The notes below the pieces were generated by a model. It did no database searches. It saw nothing but the letters and a program-made list of their open reading frames with translations, and had not been told where the DNA came from. Position numbers and translations under genes: made by a program. DNA of 64,000 bases from contig CACMUP010000001.1 in assembly GCA_902616905.1 (NCBI GenBank), forward strand, positions 106,722 to 170,721. The letters are read 5' to 3'. This DNA is from an uncultured Bacteroidota bacterium (GTDB lineage: Bacteria > Bacteroidota > Bacteroidia > Flavobacteriales > Flavobacteriaceae). Positions 48,041 to 58,456 of the stretch are shown here, piece after piece (positions within the stretch are counted from its first letter, which is position 1; every line of letters begins with the position of its first letter).

Positions 48041-49165
48041 ATGAATAAGATTTTTTATTTTCTATTTATTTTATCAATACCATTATACTCTCAGATTAAA
48101 TTTGAATTTGATGGTCAGTTAATGGGGCAATCTAATGTAAGTACATCAAAAAACACCACTACATTTATTGGAACTAGATACTTACCTGTATTAAGTTTTA
48201 ATACTAAAAGTGATAGCATCTTATCTGCCTTTTCTATTGAGGTTTCAGGGAATTTAAATTTTTCAAGATTATCAATACCTAACAAAGAAATTGAAATCCA
48301 ATCAAGTATTGACCCTTATAGAATTTGGCTCCGTTACCAAATAAATAAATGGGAATTTAGAGCAGGGTTACAAAAAATTGATTTTGGTGTTGCACAATTG
48401 TTAAGACCAATACAATGGTTTAATCAAATTGATCCAAGGGATCCTTTAGGATTAACAAATGGTGTTTATGGATTGCTTGTAAGACACTATTTTAAGAATA
48501 ATTCAAATCTTTGGTTTTGGGGTTTATACGGGAATGAAAAACAAAGAGGTTTCGATGCATTACCTACAATAAAAAATATGCCAGAATATGGTGGGAGATT
48601 TCAAACTTTTGTTCCAAAAGGAGAGGCAGCTATTTCTTATAATTTTAGAAAGGCTGATTTAATAGAGTCTAATAATTTATCTGGATATGAAACTCCAGAA
48701 CACAGAATTGGATTTGATTTAAAATTAGATTTAGGGTTTGGATTATGGACTGAGACAACCTATATACATAAACTAAAAAACATAGGATTATTAACTAATC
48801 AGTTTTTATTAAATCTGGGTATAGATTATACTTTTGGTATTGGGAATGGACTAACTTTTTCTAAAGAATATCTTTATTATAAGTCAATGGATAATGAACT
48901 TAAGGAGTCAATTGACAGAGGTATAAGCGCATTAAATTTAAGTTATCCACTCAATATATTTAGTTCACTAAATGCTTTAGTATATCACCAATGGAATAAC
49001 AACAATCAAACTTTTTTATTAAATTACCAACATCAATTCAATAATTTATCTGGCTTTTTAATATTTTATTATAACCCAGATGTAGTACAGGGAATACAAC
49101 AGAATGAAATTTTTAGAAGTTTTGCCGGACCAGGGATTCAATTATTATTAGTTTATAATCATTAA
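48041..49165 (+). CDS. Outer-membrane beta-barrel protein (porin-like)
   Basis: Signal peptide; alternating amphipathic strands (IWLRYQINKWEFRAGLQKIDFGVAQLLRPIQWF), immediately upstream of a coupled ABC operon. Confidence 0.75.
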   Translation: MNKIFYFLFILSIPLYSQIKFEFDGQLMGQSNVSTSKNTTTFIGTRYLPVLSFNTKSDSILSAFSIEVSGNLNFSRLSIPNKEIEIQSSIDPYRIWLRYQINKWEFRAGLQKIDFGVAQLLRPIQWFNQIDPRDPLGLTNGVYGLLVRHYFKNNSNLWFWGLYGNEKQRGFDALPTIKNMPEYGGRFQTFVPKGEAAISYNFRKADLIESNNLSGYETPEHRIGFDLKLDLGFGLWTETTYIHKLKNIGLLTNQFLLNLGIDYTFGIGNGLTFSKEYLYYKSMDNELKESIDRGISALNLSYPLNIFSSLNALVYHQWNNNNQTFLLNYQHQFNNLSGFLIFYYNPDVVQGIQQNEIFRSFAGPGIQLLLVYNH

Positions 49166-49167
49166 AT

Positions 49168-49866
49168 ATGAAAAAAGAAACTATAATAAAACTTAAAAAT
49201 CTAACTAAAAATTATCCTGTTGCAGGAAGAGATTTTCCTGTATTGAAGGGAATAAATCTTTCTATAAACAGTTCTGAATTCTTGGGTATAATTGGACCTA
49301 GTGGTTCAGGAAAAACTACCCTGTTAAATATAATTGGTTCACTTGATAAGCCAACTAACGGAGAGGTGAACGTTTTAAATAAAGAAATAAAATCTCTTAA
49401 TCATAAAGATGCTGCAGAATTAAGAAATTTCCATATAGGCTTTATATTCCAGGTATTTAATTTGTTACCAGTTTACACTGTGTTCGAAAATGTAGAGTTT
49501 GCACTTTTGCTACAAAAAAATACTACTAAACAAAGAAAAAATGCGGTAATGGAAGCCTTAGAATGGGTTGGACTTACTGAGCATGCAAACAAAAAGCCAG
49601 ATAAACTATCAGGAGGCGAAAGTCAAAGAGTAGCAATTGCAAGAGCAATGGTTAAATCTCCTAAACTTGTTTTGGCTGATGAACCAACTGCTAACTTAGA
49701 TGCTGAAAATGCACATGCTATTTTGAAAACAATGAAAAAGCTTAATAAAGAACTAGGGACAACTTTTCTTTTTTCAACTCATGATGAAAAAGTCATGGGT
49801 TATCTGGATCGAAAAATATTTTTAAGGGATGGAATTGTTGAAAAAGATGAAAAATATAAATCATGA
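49168..49866 (+). CDS. ABC transporter ATP-binding protein (LolD/MacB-type)
   Basis: IGPSGSGKTTLLNIIGSLDKPTNGEV, LSGGESQRVAIARAMV, LVLADEPTANLD. Confidence 0.94.
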   Translation: MKKETIIKLKNLTKNYPVAGRDFPVLKGINLSINSSEFLGIIGPSGSGKTTLLNIIGSLDKPTNGEVNVLNKEIKSLNHKDAAELRNFHIGFIFQVFNLLPVYTVFENVEFALLLQKNTTKQRKNAVMEALEWVGLTEHANKKPDKLSGGESQRVAIARAMVKSPKLVLADEPTANLDAENAHAILKTMKKLNKELGTTFLFSTHDEKVMGYLDRKIFLRDGIVEKDEKYKS

Positions 49867-51017
49867 AATTAGAATTTCAGCTGGCATTTAAAAATCTCTT
49901 TGGAGCTAGATTAAGAACCCTATTAAACGTTTTGGTATTATCATTCTCCTTTGTAATTATCATTTTTTTAAACTCAATTATGGATGGTTGGGATCAGCAA
50001 GCTCAAAAGGATAGTATAGAATGGGAATTTGGTGAGGGACATTTAATATATGAAAAATATGACCCACTAGATCCCTACACTATTTTAGAAGGACATAGTA
50101 AAATACCATTGAATTTAAATGGTCTAACTCCAATACTTGACCATCAGGCCTTCATTTATCCTCAAGGAAGAATGATGAGTGTTGTTTTAAAAGGCATTGA
50201 TATTCGGCAAAGTGTCTTAAAAATACCTACTCATATTTTAAAACAAAGTAAAGAATCTTTTCCTGTAATAATAGGAAAGAGACTCGCAGAATCTGCTAAG
50301 CTAAATAAGGGAGATAAAGTGCAATTAAGGTGGAGAGATGCAAAAGGAACTTATGACGCAAATACAATTACTATAATAGATATTTTTGATTCTAACGTGC
50401 CTAATATAGATAATGGAAAGATTTGGATTGATATAAATAAGCTTTGGCAAATTACTGGTTTAGAAAATCAAGCATCTTATTTTATTGTTAAAGATGATTT
50501 TAACAAAGCAGCTTTCCCATATTGGAAATTTAAATCAAAGGAAAGCTTATTAAAAAATTTGAAGGAACTAATTGATCAAAAAAAAGCAGGTCAATCATTT
50601 ATTTATGGTCTACTTCTCGCTATTGCACTATTGGCAATTTTTGATACCCAAATTTTATCAATTTTTAGAAGACAAAAAGAAATAGGAACATACATTGCAC
50701 TTGGTATGACACGTTTAAAAGTTGTTCGCTTATTTACCGTAGAGGGTAGTGTTTATAGTATTCTTGCACTATTGGTTGGAAGTATTTATGGGGTCCCCTT
50801 TTTTATTTACATGGCTAAATCAGGGTTTCCAATACCACCTGCTGATCAAAAAATGGGAATTGCATTAGCGGATGTTATTTACCCTGTTTACGGATTAAAA
50901 TTAATTTTTTCAACCATTTTAACTGTTATAATTTCAGCAACAATTGTAAGCTATCTCCCAGCGAGAAAAATTGCAAAACTAAATCCAGTACTTGCTCTTA
51001 AAGGCAAAAAACAATGA
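49863..51017 (+). CDS. FtsX/LolC-type ABC transporter permease 1
   Basis: N-terminal TM, large periplasmic domain, FRRQKEIGTYIALGMTRLKVVRLFTVEGSVYSILALLVGSIYG; 4-bp overlap with ATPase. Confidence 0.9.
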   Translation: MKLEFQLAFKNLFGARLRTLLNVLVLSFSFVIIIFLNSIMDGWDQQAQKDSIEWEFGEGHLIYEKYDPLDPYTILEGHSKIPLNLNGLTPILDHQAFIYPQGRMMSVVLKGIDIRQSVLKIPTHILKQSKESFPVIIGKRLAESAKLNKGDKVQLRWRDAKGTYDANTITIIDIFDSNVPNIDNGKIWIDINKLWQITGLENQASYFIVKDDFNKAAFPYWKFKSKESLLKNLKELIDQKKAGQSFIYGLLLAIALLAIFDTQILSIFRRQKEIGTYIALGMTRLKVVRLFTVEGSVYSILALLVGSIYGVPFFIYMAKSGFPIPPADQKMGIALADVIYPVYGLKLIFSTILTVIISATIVSYLPARKIAKLNPVLALKGKKQ

Positions 51018-52288
51018 TAAGATTTATAATAAAAGGAATAGTTAGAGACAAGAGCAAGAGTCTTATTCCAATTGCCGTTATTTCTGTTGGTGTAATGGTA
51101 ACAGTACTTATGTTTGGGTTTTTAAAAGGAGTTTTTTCGGATGTTATAAATCAAAATGCACGGCTAGACACAGGTCATGTTAAGATAATGACTAAACCTT
51201 ATGCTGAAAATAAAGAACAGCTTCCAAATGATTTAGCTTTATTAGATATTAGAGAACTAATTGACTCTTTAAATCAAAATTTCCCAGAGATGATTTGGAC
51301 TCCACGAATAAAATTTGGTGGTATAATGGATGTGCCCGATAATTTTGGGAACACAAAATCTCAGGGCCCAGGGATGGGTTTGGCTTTAGCACTTTTTGAT
51401 AAAGACTCAAAGGAATTAGAAAGACTTAAATTATCTGAATCAGTTGAAAAGGGATCTTTACCAAATAAGAAAGGACAAATACTTTTAAGTGATAATTATG
51501 CTAATAAACTAAATATAAATCCAGGGGAAACGATCACATTTTTTGGTTCAACAATGGAAGGAAGTATGGTATTTCAAAATTATGAAATGTCAGGAACCGT
51601 AAGATTTGGATCACCTTTAATGGATAAAAGTACTTTTATAATTGATATTCTCGATGCTCAGATTATGTTAGATATGAATAATGGTTCAGGTGAGATTTTA
51701 GGATATTTTAAGAATAATAAATATGATGATAAGAGAGCATTAACAATAGCTAAAAAATTTAATTCTAAATATATTTCTAGTTCAGATGAGTATGCACCTG
51801 TTATGGTTACATTAAAGGACCAAAACGATCTTCGTGCAAGCCTTGAGATGGGTGATGCATTTTCAGGGGTTTTCCTTTTTGTATTTATAATTGCAATGTC
51901 TCTTGTACTCTGGAACACAGGGCTAATTGGTGGACTAAGGCGTTACAATGAATTTGGTATTCGCTTGGCAATTGGAGAGTCAAAGTCAAATATATTTAGA
52001 ATTTTATTAGTTGAGGCTTCTGTTATTGGAATAATTGGTTCTTTGATCGGTACTTCACTTGGAATACTTTTTTGTTATTATCTTCAAGAAGTAGGAATAG
52101 ATATTTCTAAAGATATCGCCAATTCAACTATAATAATGCCATCAGTTATGAGAGCATATGTCACATCAGATCTTTTTTATATTGGTTTTATACCTGGATT
52201 ATTTTCTATGTTATTTGGAACTGCTTTATCCGGAAGAGGTATTTATAAAAGAGAAACTGCAAGATTATTTAAAGAATTAGAAGTTTAA
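51014..52288 (+). CDS. FtsX/LolE-type ABC transporter permease 2
   Basis: VMVTVLMFGFLKGVFSDVINQNARLDTGHVKIM, RRYNEFGIRLAIGESKSNIFRILLVEASVIGIIGSLIG; 4-bp overlap with permease 1. Confidence 0.9.
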   Translation: MIRFIIKGIVRDKSKSLIPIAVISVGVMVTVLMFGFLKGVFSDVINQNARLDTGHVKIMTKPYAENKEQLPNDLALLDIRELIDSLNQNFPEMIWTPRIKFGGIMDVPDNFGNTKSQGPGMGLALALFDKDSKELERLKLSESVEKGSLPNKKGQILLSDNYANKLNINPGETITFFGSTMEGSMVFQNYEMSGTVRFGSPLMDKSTFIIDILDAQIMLDMNNGSGEILGYFKNNKYDDKRALTIAKKFNSKYISSSDEYAPVMVTLKDQNDLRASLEMGDAFSGVFLFVFIIAMSLVLWNTGLIGGLRRYNEFGIRLAIGESKSNIFRILLVEASVIGIIGSLIGTSLGILFCYYLQEVGIDISKDIANSTIIMPSVMRAYVTSDLFYIGFIPGLFSMLFGTALSGRGIYKRETARLFKELEV

Positions 52289-53047
52289 ATGGATTTTACT
52301 AATAAAAGACATATCATAAATTTTCTGTCATTTTTAATGTCATTTCATTTATTCGCGCAAAAAAGTAGTGAACAGGCATTAAAAATTATTCAAAAAATTG
52401 ACAAAAACATGTTTGCTAAAACACAAGTTGTAACATCTGAAATGGTTGTTTATGGCAAAAGAAAGAAGAGAATTATAAAATCAAGGGGATATTCTAAGGG
52501 AGTAGAAAACAACTATACAGAATATTTGTTTCCCGAAAGGGAGAAGGGCACAAAAATGTTAAAATTAGGTAATAGGCTTTGGATATATTCACCTTCTACA
52601 GATAGAACAATTCAGCTCTCTGGTCATCTTTTGAGACAATCGGTTATGGGTTCAGATTTATCATATGAAGATATGATGGAAGAAAGAAAATTATCAGAAA
52701 TATATACAGCTAATATTATAGGTAACGAAGTTTACAATGAAGTAGAGGTATGGGTTATGGAATTGATAGCAAAAGTAGAGGGCTTAGCTTATCATAAAAG
52801 AACTATTTGGATTGATAAAAATAAATATGTCCCACTAAAAGAAAATTTATTTGCAAAAAGTGGAACTCTATTAAAATCAACAACATTCTCTGATGTCAAA
52901 AGAATAGACTCAAGATGGTTTCCAATGAAAATGAATTATAAGGATGTACTTAAAAGTGGAAATGGAACTGACTTTATAATTCTTGATATTTCTTTTGATA
53001 CTGAAATTCCAGAAAATTATTTTTCAAAAAACATTCTGAAAAGATAA
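52289..53047 (+). CDS. Outer membrane lipoprotein-sorting protein (LolA-like, PF17131-type)
   Basis: Signal peptide; KMLKLGNRLWIYSPSTDRTIQLSGHLLRQSVMGSDLSYEDMMEERKLSEIYTANIIGNE. Confidence 0.9.
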   Translation: MDFTNKRHIINFLSFLMSFHLFAQKSSEQALKIIQKIDKNMFAKTQVVTSEMVVYGKRKKRIIKSRGYSKGVENNYTEYLFPEREKGTKMLKLGNRLWIYSPSTDRTIQLSGHLLRQSVMGSDLSYEDMMEERKLSEIYTANIIGNEVYNEVEVWVMELIAKVEGLAYHKRTIWIDKNKYVPLKENLFAKSGTLLKSTTFSDVKRIDSRWFPMKMNYKDVLKSGNGTDFIILDISFDTEIPENYFSKNILKR

Positions 53048-53130
53048 TTATTTTGAATTTTAAACCTTTTGAGATTCAAATGGTCATAGTATCGGTTGTT
53101 TAAACAATAACTACTTTTAAAGAAAAAACT

Positions 53131-53943
53131 ATGATTACAAATTATCTCATTTTAGGTATATATTATATTTTCTTTTCTCTTTTAGGATCTTCAGATAAAC
53201 TTTCAAATAATCAACAATTTCAAGGGAAAGCATTTTATTTTTCTAAAACAAAAATGGAATTAGGGGCATGGGGTGCTAGAATGAGTGAAGCTCAAAAGAA
53301 GCAAATAAAGAATAGATTAAAAAATCGTTTAGAAAAAACATATATTTTAACTTTTAATAGAGATGAATCTATTTTTTATGAAGAGGAAAAAGTAGATGCG
53401 ATGTCAGGAGCAACGGATTCATGGGGAAGTAATTTTGCGAGGGGTAAACAATACAAAAATGTTTCAGAGAATCAATTAATTCAATCTCAAGAATTTTATG
53501 GAAAAAAATTCCTCGTTAAGGATAAACTTCAAGAGATAAAATGGAAAATGGAATCTGAATCTAAACAAATTGGAAATTATTTATGCTTTAGAGCTACAGC
53601 TGTTGTTCCTTCAAAAGAACTTTCTTGGTTCAATTTTTCTTGGGGGGATTTGAATGATGATGAAAACCAAGAGATTAAATTAACTTCAATTGAGGCTTGG
53701 TATACACTTCAAATACCAATTCAACATGGCCCGGCTGAGTATTGGGGTTTGCCAGGACTTATTTTAGAAGTTAATTCAGGAAATACAACTATGCTTTGTT
53801 CAAAGGTAGTTATTAATCCCTCTGATATAGTTAGTATAAAAGTTCCAGATAAAGGAAAAGAAATAAATAAACTTGATTATAATCAAACTATTAAAGGTAA
53901 AATGATTGAGATGAGAAATAATAGAGGAAGAAGACGAGGCTAA
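53131..53943 (+). CDS. GLPGLI family protein
   Basis: Signature GPAEYWGLPGLILEVNSG preceded by EAWYTLQIPIQ. Confidence 0.92.
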   Translation: MITNYLILGIYYIFFSLLGSSDKLSNNQQFQGKAFYFSKTKMELGAWGARMSEAQKKQIKNRLKNRLEKTYILTFNRDESIFYEEEKVDAMSGATDSWGSNFARGKQYKNVSENQLIQSQEFYGKKFLVKDKLQEIKWKMESESKQIGNYLCFRATAVVPSKELSWFNFSWGDLNDDENQEIKLTSIEAWYTLQIPIQHGPAEYWGLPGLILEVNSGNTTMLCSKVVINPSDIVSIKVPDKGKEINKLDYNQTIKGKMIEMRNNRGRRRG

Positions 53944-53968
53944 GATATTATCTCACTTATTTTATTCG

Positions 53969-56680
53969 ATGAAAAATATTTTTCTATTAATAGTTTTTAG
54001 TTTTTTCTCCCTTTCTTCATATACACAAATAAAGATGAAAGGTAAAATTTTGGATAGTTTAAATTCACCCCTTGAATCTGCTAGTATTGTTGCTATTAAC
54101 AAACTTACAAATGGTTTAGAGAATTATGCTTTATCCGATAAAGAAGGAAAGTATGAATTAAATCTCAAGGAGAATAATGGATACAAAATTCAAGTAAGTT
54201 CAATTGGACTAATTACCATTAATGATACAATTGAAACTAAAGAATCAGATTTTCTAAAAGACTATATTTTAAGAGCTAATGTTGTCTTAGATGAAGTTGT
54301 GGTTACCATGCCAGTTGTTGTTCGCGGTGATACATTAATTTATAATGCCGACTCCTTTAAAAATGGTTCTGAACGAAAGTTAGAGGATATTATAGATAAA
54401 TTACCTGGGGTACAGATAAATGACAATGGTCAAATAGAAGTAGAAGGGAAGGTTGTGAACAAATTAATGGTGAATGGAAAAGATTTCTTTGATGGTGACA
54501 CAAAAGTTGGAACTAAAAATATACCCTCTAGTGCAGTAGATAAAATACAAGTACTTAGAAACTATGCAGAGGTTGGACAATTAAGTGGGGTAAGAAATAA
54601 TCAAGATAATTATGCCATCAATATTAAATTAAAGCAGGGAAAAGAAAGTTTTTGGTTTGGTAATGTCACTGGGGGTGTGGGAGATGCACCAGAAGAAAAT
54701 TTATATCTAGTTCAGCCAAAGCTATTCTATTATAATCCAAAATACAGCATTAATATAATTAGTGATATTAATAATATTGGAGAAGTATCACTTAGTAGAA
54801 GAGATATTCGTGGATTTGGTGGAGGCTTTACAGCTCCGAGCAGAAGAAGTGGAACAAGTATTGACTTAGGCGACAATAGTTTAAATTTCTTGACTAATCA
54901 AAGAAATGCTCTAAGAATTGAAAATAAACTAGCTTCAGCAAACTTTAGTTATTCACCACAAAAAACTCTCGATTTTACTGGATTTTTTATTTTCAACAAC
55001 AGTCAGATAAACTCTAAAGAGATTAGTTCCATTCGATATACAAATTTAGCTTTAGGTATTCCAGATGAAGAAACAAACCAGACTAATAACGAAACTTCGA
55101 CTCAGAGCTTAATCAAACTGAGTGTTTCATATAAACCCAATTTTAATAACCAAATAGATTATGATATACTAGCAAGAATGTCAAATGATTCTCAGCTGAA
55201 AAACAATAATTCCTCTGTATTAGGAACAACAGTCCAAAGAGAGGAAATAACCCCATATAATATCAATCAAAATTTAAGCTATTACTACACATTAAATGAA
55301 AAAAATATTTTTGCATTTGAAGCTCAAAGTGTTATCAAAAATGAAAATCCATTTTATAATGTGATACTTGACAATAGTCCAGAGAATGAAGAACCTTTTG
55401 ATTCTACAGCTGCAGCAGTAGGTTTAGATTCATCACTAAACAATTATAATTTAAGTCAAAACAGAAGGATTATATCAAATCAATTAGATGCTAAAATAGA
55501 TTACTATTATTTGATTGGATCAAAAAGTAATATAAATTTTACTTTGGGCTCAATTATAAGTAAGCAAGAATTTGATTCTTCTTTTTTTCAATTTCTTAAT
55601 GATGATATATCTTTTATTCCTTCACCCAGCTTTAACAATGGGCTTATAAATAATGACGTGAATTACAATTTTACTGATTTATATTTAGGTGTTCATTATA
55701 GATTTAGAACAGGTAAATTTACATTTACACCCGGATTTTCATATCATAGTTATAGAAATAAAAATATTCAATTAAACACTGTTGTAAATGATAATTTTTT
55801 TAAACTGCTTCCTGACTTTGAGACTCGAATACAATTAAAAAAAGGGGAGTCATTAACTTTTAACTATAATATGCGAAACCAATTTACGGACGTAACAAGA
55901 TTGGCTAGAGGTTTAGTGTTTAATAGTTTCAACAGTTTACAATATGGTGAACCAGATTTACAAAATGCACTTTCTCATAATTTGAGTTTACTCTACAGGA
56001 GTTTTAATTTATTTAATTACACCAATGTTTTTGCTAGGGCCTCCTACACTAAAAATATAGATCAAATTCGTCAATTAACAGATTTTGAAAGTGTAATAAG
56101 AACGAGTACTTTTTTTAATTCAAGTTTTGCTGACGAAAACATGAATGTATTTGGTAGAATACAAAGAACTTTTGGAAAGGTCACGGCTAGTCTAAATTCT
56201 AGTTTTAATTATAGCAAAATAAATCAATTTATTCAGAGAATTCAATCACTTAATGAAGTATTAAATCAAACTTATACCCCTGGAATAAGAACCAATTTCC
56301 TTATTGCTCCTAATATAAATATCAGATATAGATACAGTATAACTAATAATTTTCAAGGCGATCGCCAAACTAAATTTATAACTAGATCACCATCCGCTAG
56401 ATTTGATGCTTACATTTTAAAAAAAATAACAATTAAATCAGATTATAGTTATACTTTACAAGAACAGGTGGGTGGGGATGCACAATCTTTTCAGATCTGG
56501 AACGCTAGTATATCATATAGAAAAAATAAAGATTCAAAATGGGAGTATGAGGTAAAGGGGACTAACCTTTTAAATATAAATTCTCAGGTTAGAAATAGTG
56601 CAAATAATATTTCAGTTTTTAATGCTTCAACATTTATTCAACCACGTTTTATTACAGTAAGAGCAGTATACAAATTATAG
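53969..56680 (+). CDS. Carboxypeptidase-regulatory domain plus outer-membrane beta-barrel protein (TonB-receptor-like, OMP_b-brl_3 type)
   Basis: KMKGKILDSLNSPLESASIVAINKLTNG; plug-like LEDIIDKLPGVQINDNGQIEVEGKVVNKLMVNGKDFFDGD; barrel to C-terminal aromatic strand FITVRAVYKL. Confidence 0.9.
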   Translation: MKNIFLLIVFSFFSLSSYTQIKMKGKILDSLNSPLESASIVAINKLTNGLENYALSDKEGKYELNLKENNGYKIQVSSIGLITINDTIETKESDFLKDYILRANVVLDEVVVTMPVVVRGDTLIYNADSFKNGSERKLEDIIDKLPGVQINDNGQIEVEGKVVNKLMVNGKDFFDGDTKVGTKNIPSSAVDKIQVLRNYAEVGQLSGVRNNQDNYAINIKLKQGKESFWFGNVTGGVGDAPEENLYLVQPKLFYYNPKYSINIISDINNIGEVSLSRRDIRGFGGGFTAPSRRSGTSIDLGDNSLNFLTNQRNALRIENKLASANFSYSPQKTLDFTGFFIFNNSQINSKEISSIRYTNLALGIPDEETNQTNNETSTQSLIKLSVSYKPNFNNQIDYDILARMSNDSQLKNNNSSVLGTTVQREEITPYNINQNLSYYYTLNEKNIFAFEAQSVIKNENPFYNVILDNSPENEEPFDSTAAAVGLDSSLNNYNLSQNRRIISNQLDAKIDYYYLIGSKSNINFTLGSIISKQEFDSSFFQFLNDDISFIPSPSFNNGLINNDVNYNFTDLYLGVHYRFRTGKFTFTPGFSYHSYRNKNIQLNTVVNDNFFKLLPDFETRIQLKKGESLTFNYNMRNQFTDVTRLARGLVFNSFNSLQYGEPDLQNALSHNLSLLYRSFNLFNYTNVFARASYTKNIDQIRQLTDFESVIRTSTFFNSSFADENMNVFGRIQRTFGKVTASLNSSFNYSKINQFIQRIQSLNEVLNQTYTPGIRTNFLIAPNINIRYRYSITNNFQGDRQTKFITRSPSARFDAYILKKITIKSDYSYTLQEQVGGDAQSFQIWNASISYRKNKDSKWEYEVKGTNLLNINSQVRNSANNISVFNASTFIQPRFITVRAVYKL

Positions 56681-56697
56681 TCAATTAAATACTTAAT

Positions 56698-56973
56698 TTA
56701 ATTCCTCTTAGGAACTGTCATACCTTTTTGTTGAACCCCATTTTTTTCTTCTCTAACTTCTGCTTTATGTAAATGAAATTCAAAAGTTCCATTTATTTTA
56801 TTTTGGTCTTTTTTGTTGAATCCTTTTAATGTATCTATTAAAATTTGAATTTTGTCAATATCAAAATCTGAGGGAACTGAAATATCAACTTTTATTGTTT
56901 CAGGGAACCTTACCGAAACACAGGAATAAAAAATAAATAAGGATAAAATAGAAATACTCAATAAGTTCTTCAT
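56698..56973 (-). CDS. Small hypothetical lipoprotein
   Basis: Lipobox FIFYSCVS; 91 aa, no family recognised. Confidence 0.55.
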   Translation of the reverse strand: MKNLLSISILSLFIFYSCVSVRFPETIKVDISVPSDFDIDKIQILIDTLKGFNKKDQNKINGTFEFHLHKAEVREEKNGVQQKGMTVPKRN

Positions 56974-56989
56974 GTTTGTATTTTCATTT

Positions 56990-58315
56990 TCAATCGTTTT
57001 TTGTCAATTTTGGAATATACCAAATGTTGTTTTCTAAATCAACACCACCTCCTAGTTCCTCTTGAACTACACGATCAGTTATAAATACTCCAACACTGGC
57101 CATATTCGTAAAATTATCTATACCATTTGGGAAGTTTTGCCTTGTCCTATGAATATTGTATTCTTCTGAAAAAACTTTATTAAATGCTTTTTCAACTCCA
57201 TCATGACCAATCATAAATCCGATAAGACCACCCCAAGTAGCAGTTGGATTATCCGAATCCCATCCCATAAGTGATGCTATTTTAATGGTCTCTTTTAAAT
57301 CTCCTTCACCAGCAAATAGACTTATTATACTTGCTGCAAAGTTTATACCTGCTGCAGCACAACCGTTACATTTTTCTACCTCTTCCTTTGATATTGTAGA
57401 ATTATCATAACCATCCTTCTGGTCCACTTGATATCTTTGATATACGTTATCTCTTATAATTTCCCATGGCTTGCCCTCATTATATTGTTTTTTTATAAAA
57501 TCATACATTTTTGAAGCATACGAATCAACGGGCAATTGATTTCTAGATTTTTCAGCGATAATTAAAAGATTTTCATTTATACTCAAATTTGGGTCAGGAT
57601 TAGCGGCCAAAGAGTACATAGAAACATAAAATTTAGAAATCCATTCGGCATTAAATCTAGCAGTTGTCCTTATTGGTAAGTCTGCCATTTCAGTGGCAAA
57701 ATCTGGTCTTCCAGGAGAATAGAAGCCAAAAATTTCAGTAGTTAATTGAGCATCTATCATATCAAAATCAGGATTATTTTTAGGATCACTTGTTCCTGGT
57801 GGAACAACCCCACTTATCATTAAATCTAATGCTCTTTGGTTTGAAACCCATAAAAAATTTTCTTCTTTGTTTTTAATATGTTTTAACCACCCATCTCTTA
57901 TTTCTTCTCCAGTTAATTTTGATGTTTTATTAATAAATAGTAAATGCTGATATATATATTCAATATCTGTGTCATCATCGGCTCCCCATCTTCCGTCACT
58001 TCCTTCAAAAACAAAATCTCGATCTTCTTTACCCCAATCGTTTCTTGTATAAAAGGGACCAGATTTTACTTTACCTACGTTTCCAACTTTATCCATTTCG
58101 GTGACAAGACCAGTCCAATTGGCGATGCATTGTGCAAGCCAAAACCCTTTCAGCTTATCAAAATAATCATTTCTTGATACAATTAATTCTTTTCCAGTAG
58201 GAGTATAATTTTTGTATTCAAAATTATCATTTTTAATTACGCCTTGTTTTGAATTTTTTTCAGAAGAACAAGAAATTAAAGAAATTAAGATTAAAGTTAA
58301 AATCAGTTTTTTCAT
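56990..58315 (-). CDS. ADP-ribosylglycohydrolase (DraG-fold) family protein, lipoprotein
   Basis: Lipobox LISLISCSS; metal-site motifs GRWGADDDTDIEYIY and SLMGWDSDNPTATWGGLIGFMIGHDGVEKAF. Confidence 0.9.
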   Translation of the reverse strand: MKKLILTLILISLISCSSEKNSKQGVIKNDNFEYKNYTPTGKELIVSRNDYFDKLKGFWLAQCIANWTGLVTEMDKVGNVGKVKSGPFYTRNDWGKEDRDFVFEGSDGRWGADDDTDIEYIYQHLLFINKTSKLTGEEIRDGWLKHIKNKEENFLWVSNQRALDLMISGVVPPGTSDPKNNPDFDMIDAQLTTEIFGFYSPGRPDFATEMADLPIRTTARFNAEWISKFYVSMYSLAANPDPNLSINENLLIIAEKSRNQLPVDSYASKMYDFIKKQYNEGKPWEIIRDNVYQRYQVDQKDGYDNSTISKEEVEKCNGCAAAGINFAASIISLFAGEGDLKETIKIASLMGWDSDNPTATWGGLIGFMIGHDGVEKAFNKVFSEEYNIHRTRQNFPNGIDNFTNMASVGVFITDRVVQEELGGGVDLENNIWYIPKLTKND

Positions 58316-58456
58316 TATGAAATAATTTTTTAATTACAAATAACTTATATTATATAATATTTAGTGTCCTATGAGAACTCTTTTAAATTTAATCTTAAAT
58401 TTTTAAAATAGTGTTGTTTTTTCAAAAGAACTCATTTGTATTATAAAAAATTAAAA

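Noticed and set aside
51658-58177. ORFs 51658..51918 (-) and 57944..58177 (+)
   Set aside because: Antisense shadows of permease 2 and the ADP-ribosylglycohydrolase.
56990-58315. ADP-ribosylglycohydrolase as part of a toxin-antitoxin or anti-phage ADP-ribosylation system
   Set aside because: It carries a lipoprotein signal and sits with ribokinase and a sugar transporter; no ADP-ribosyltransferase toxin is adjacent.
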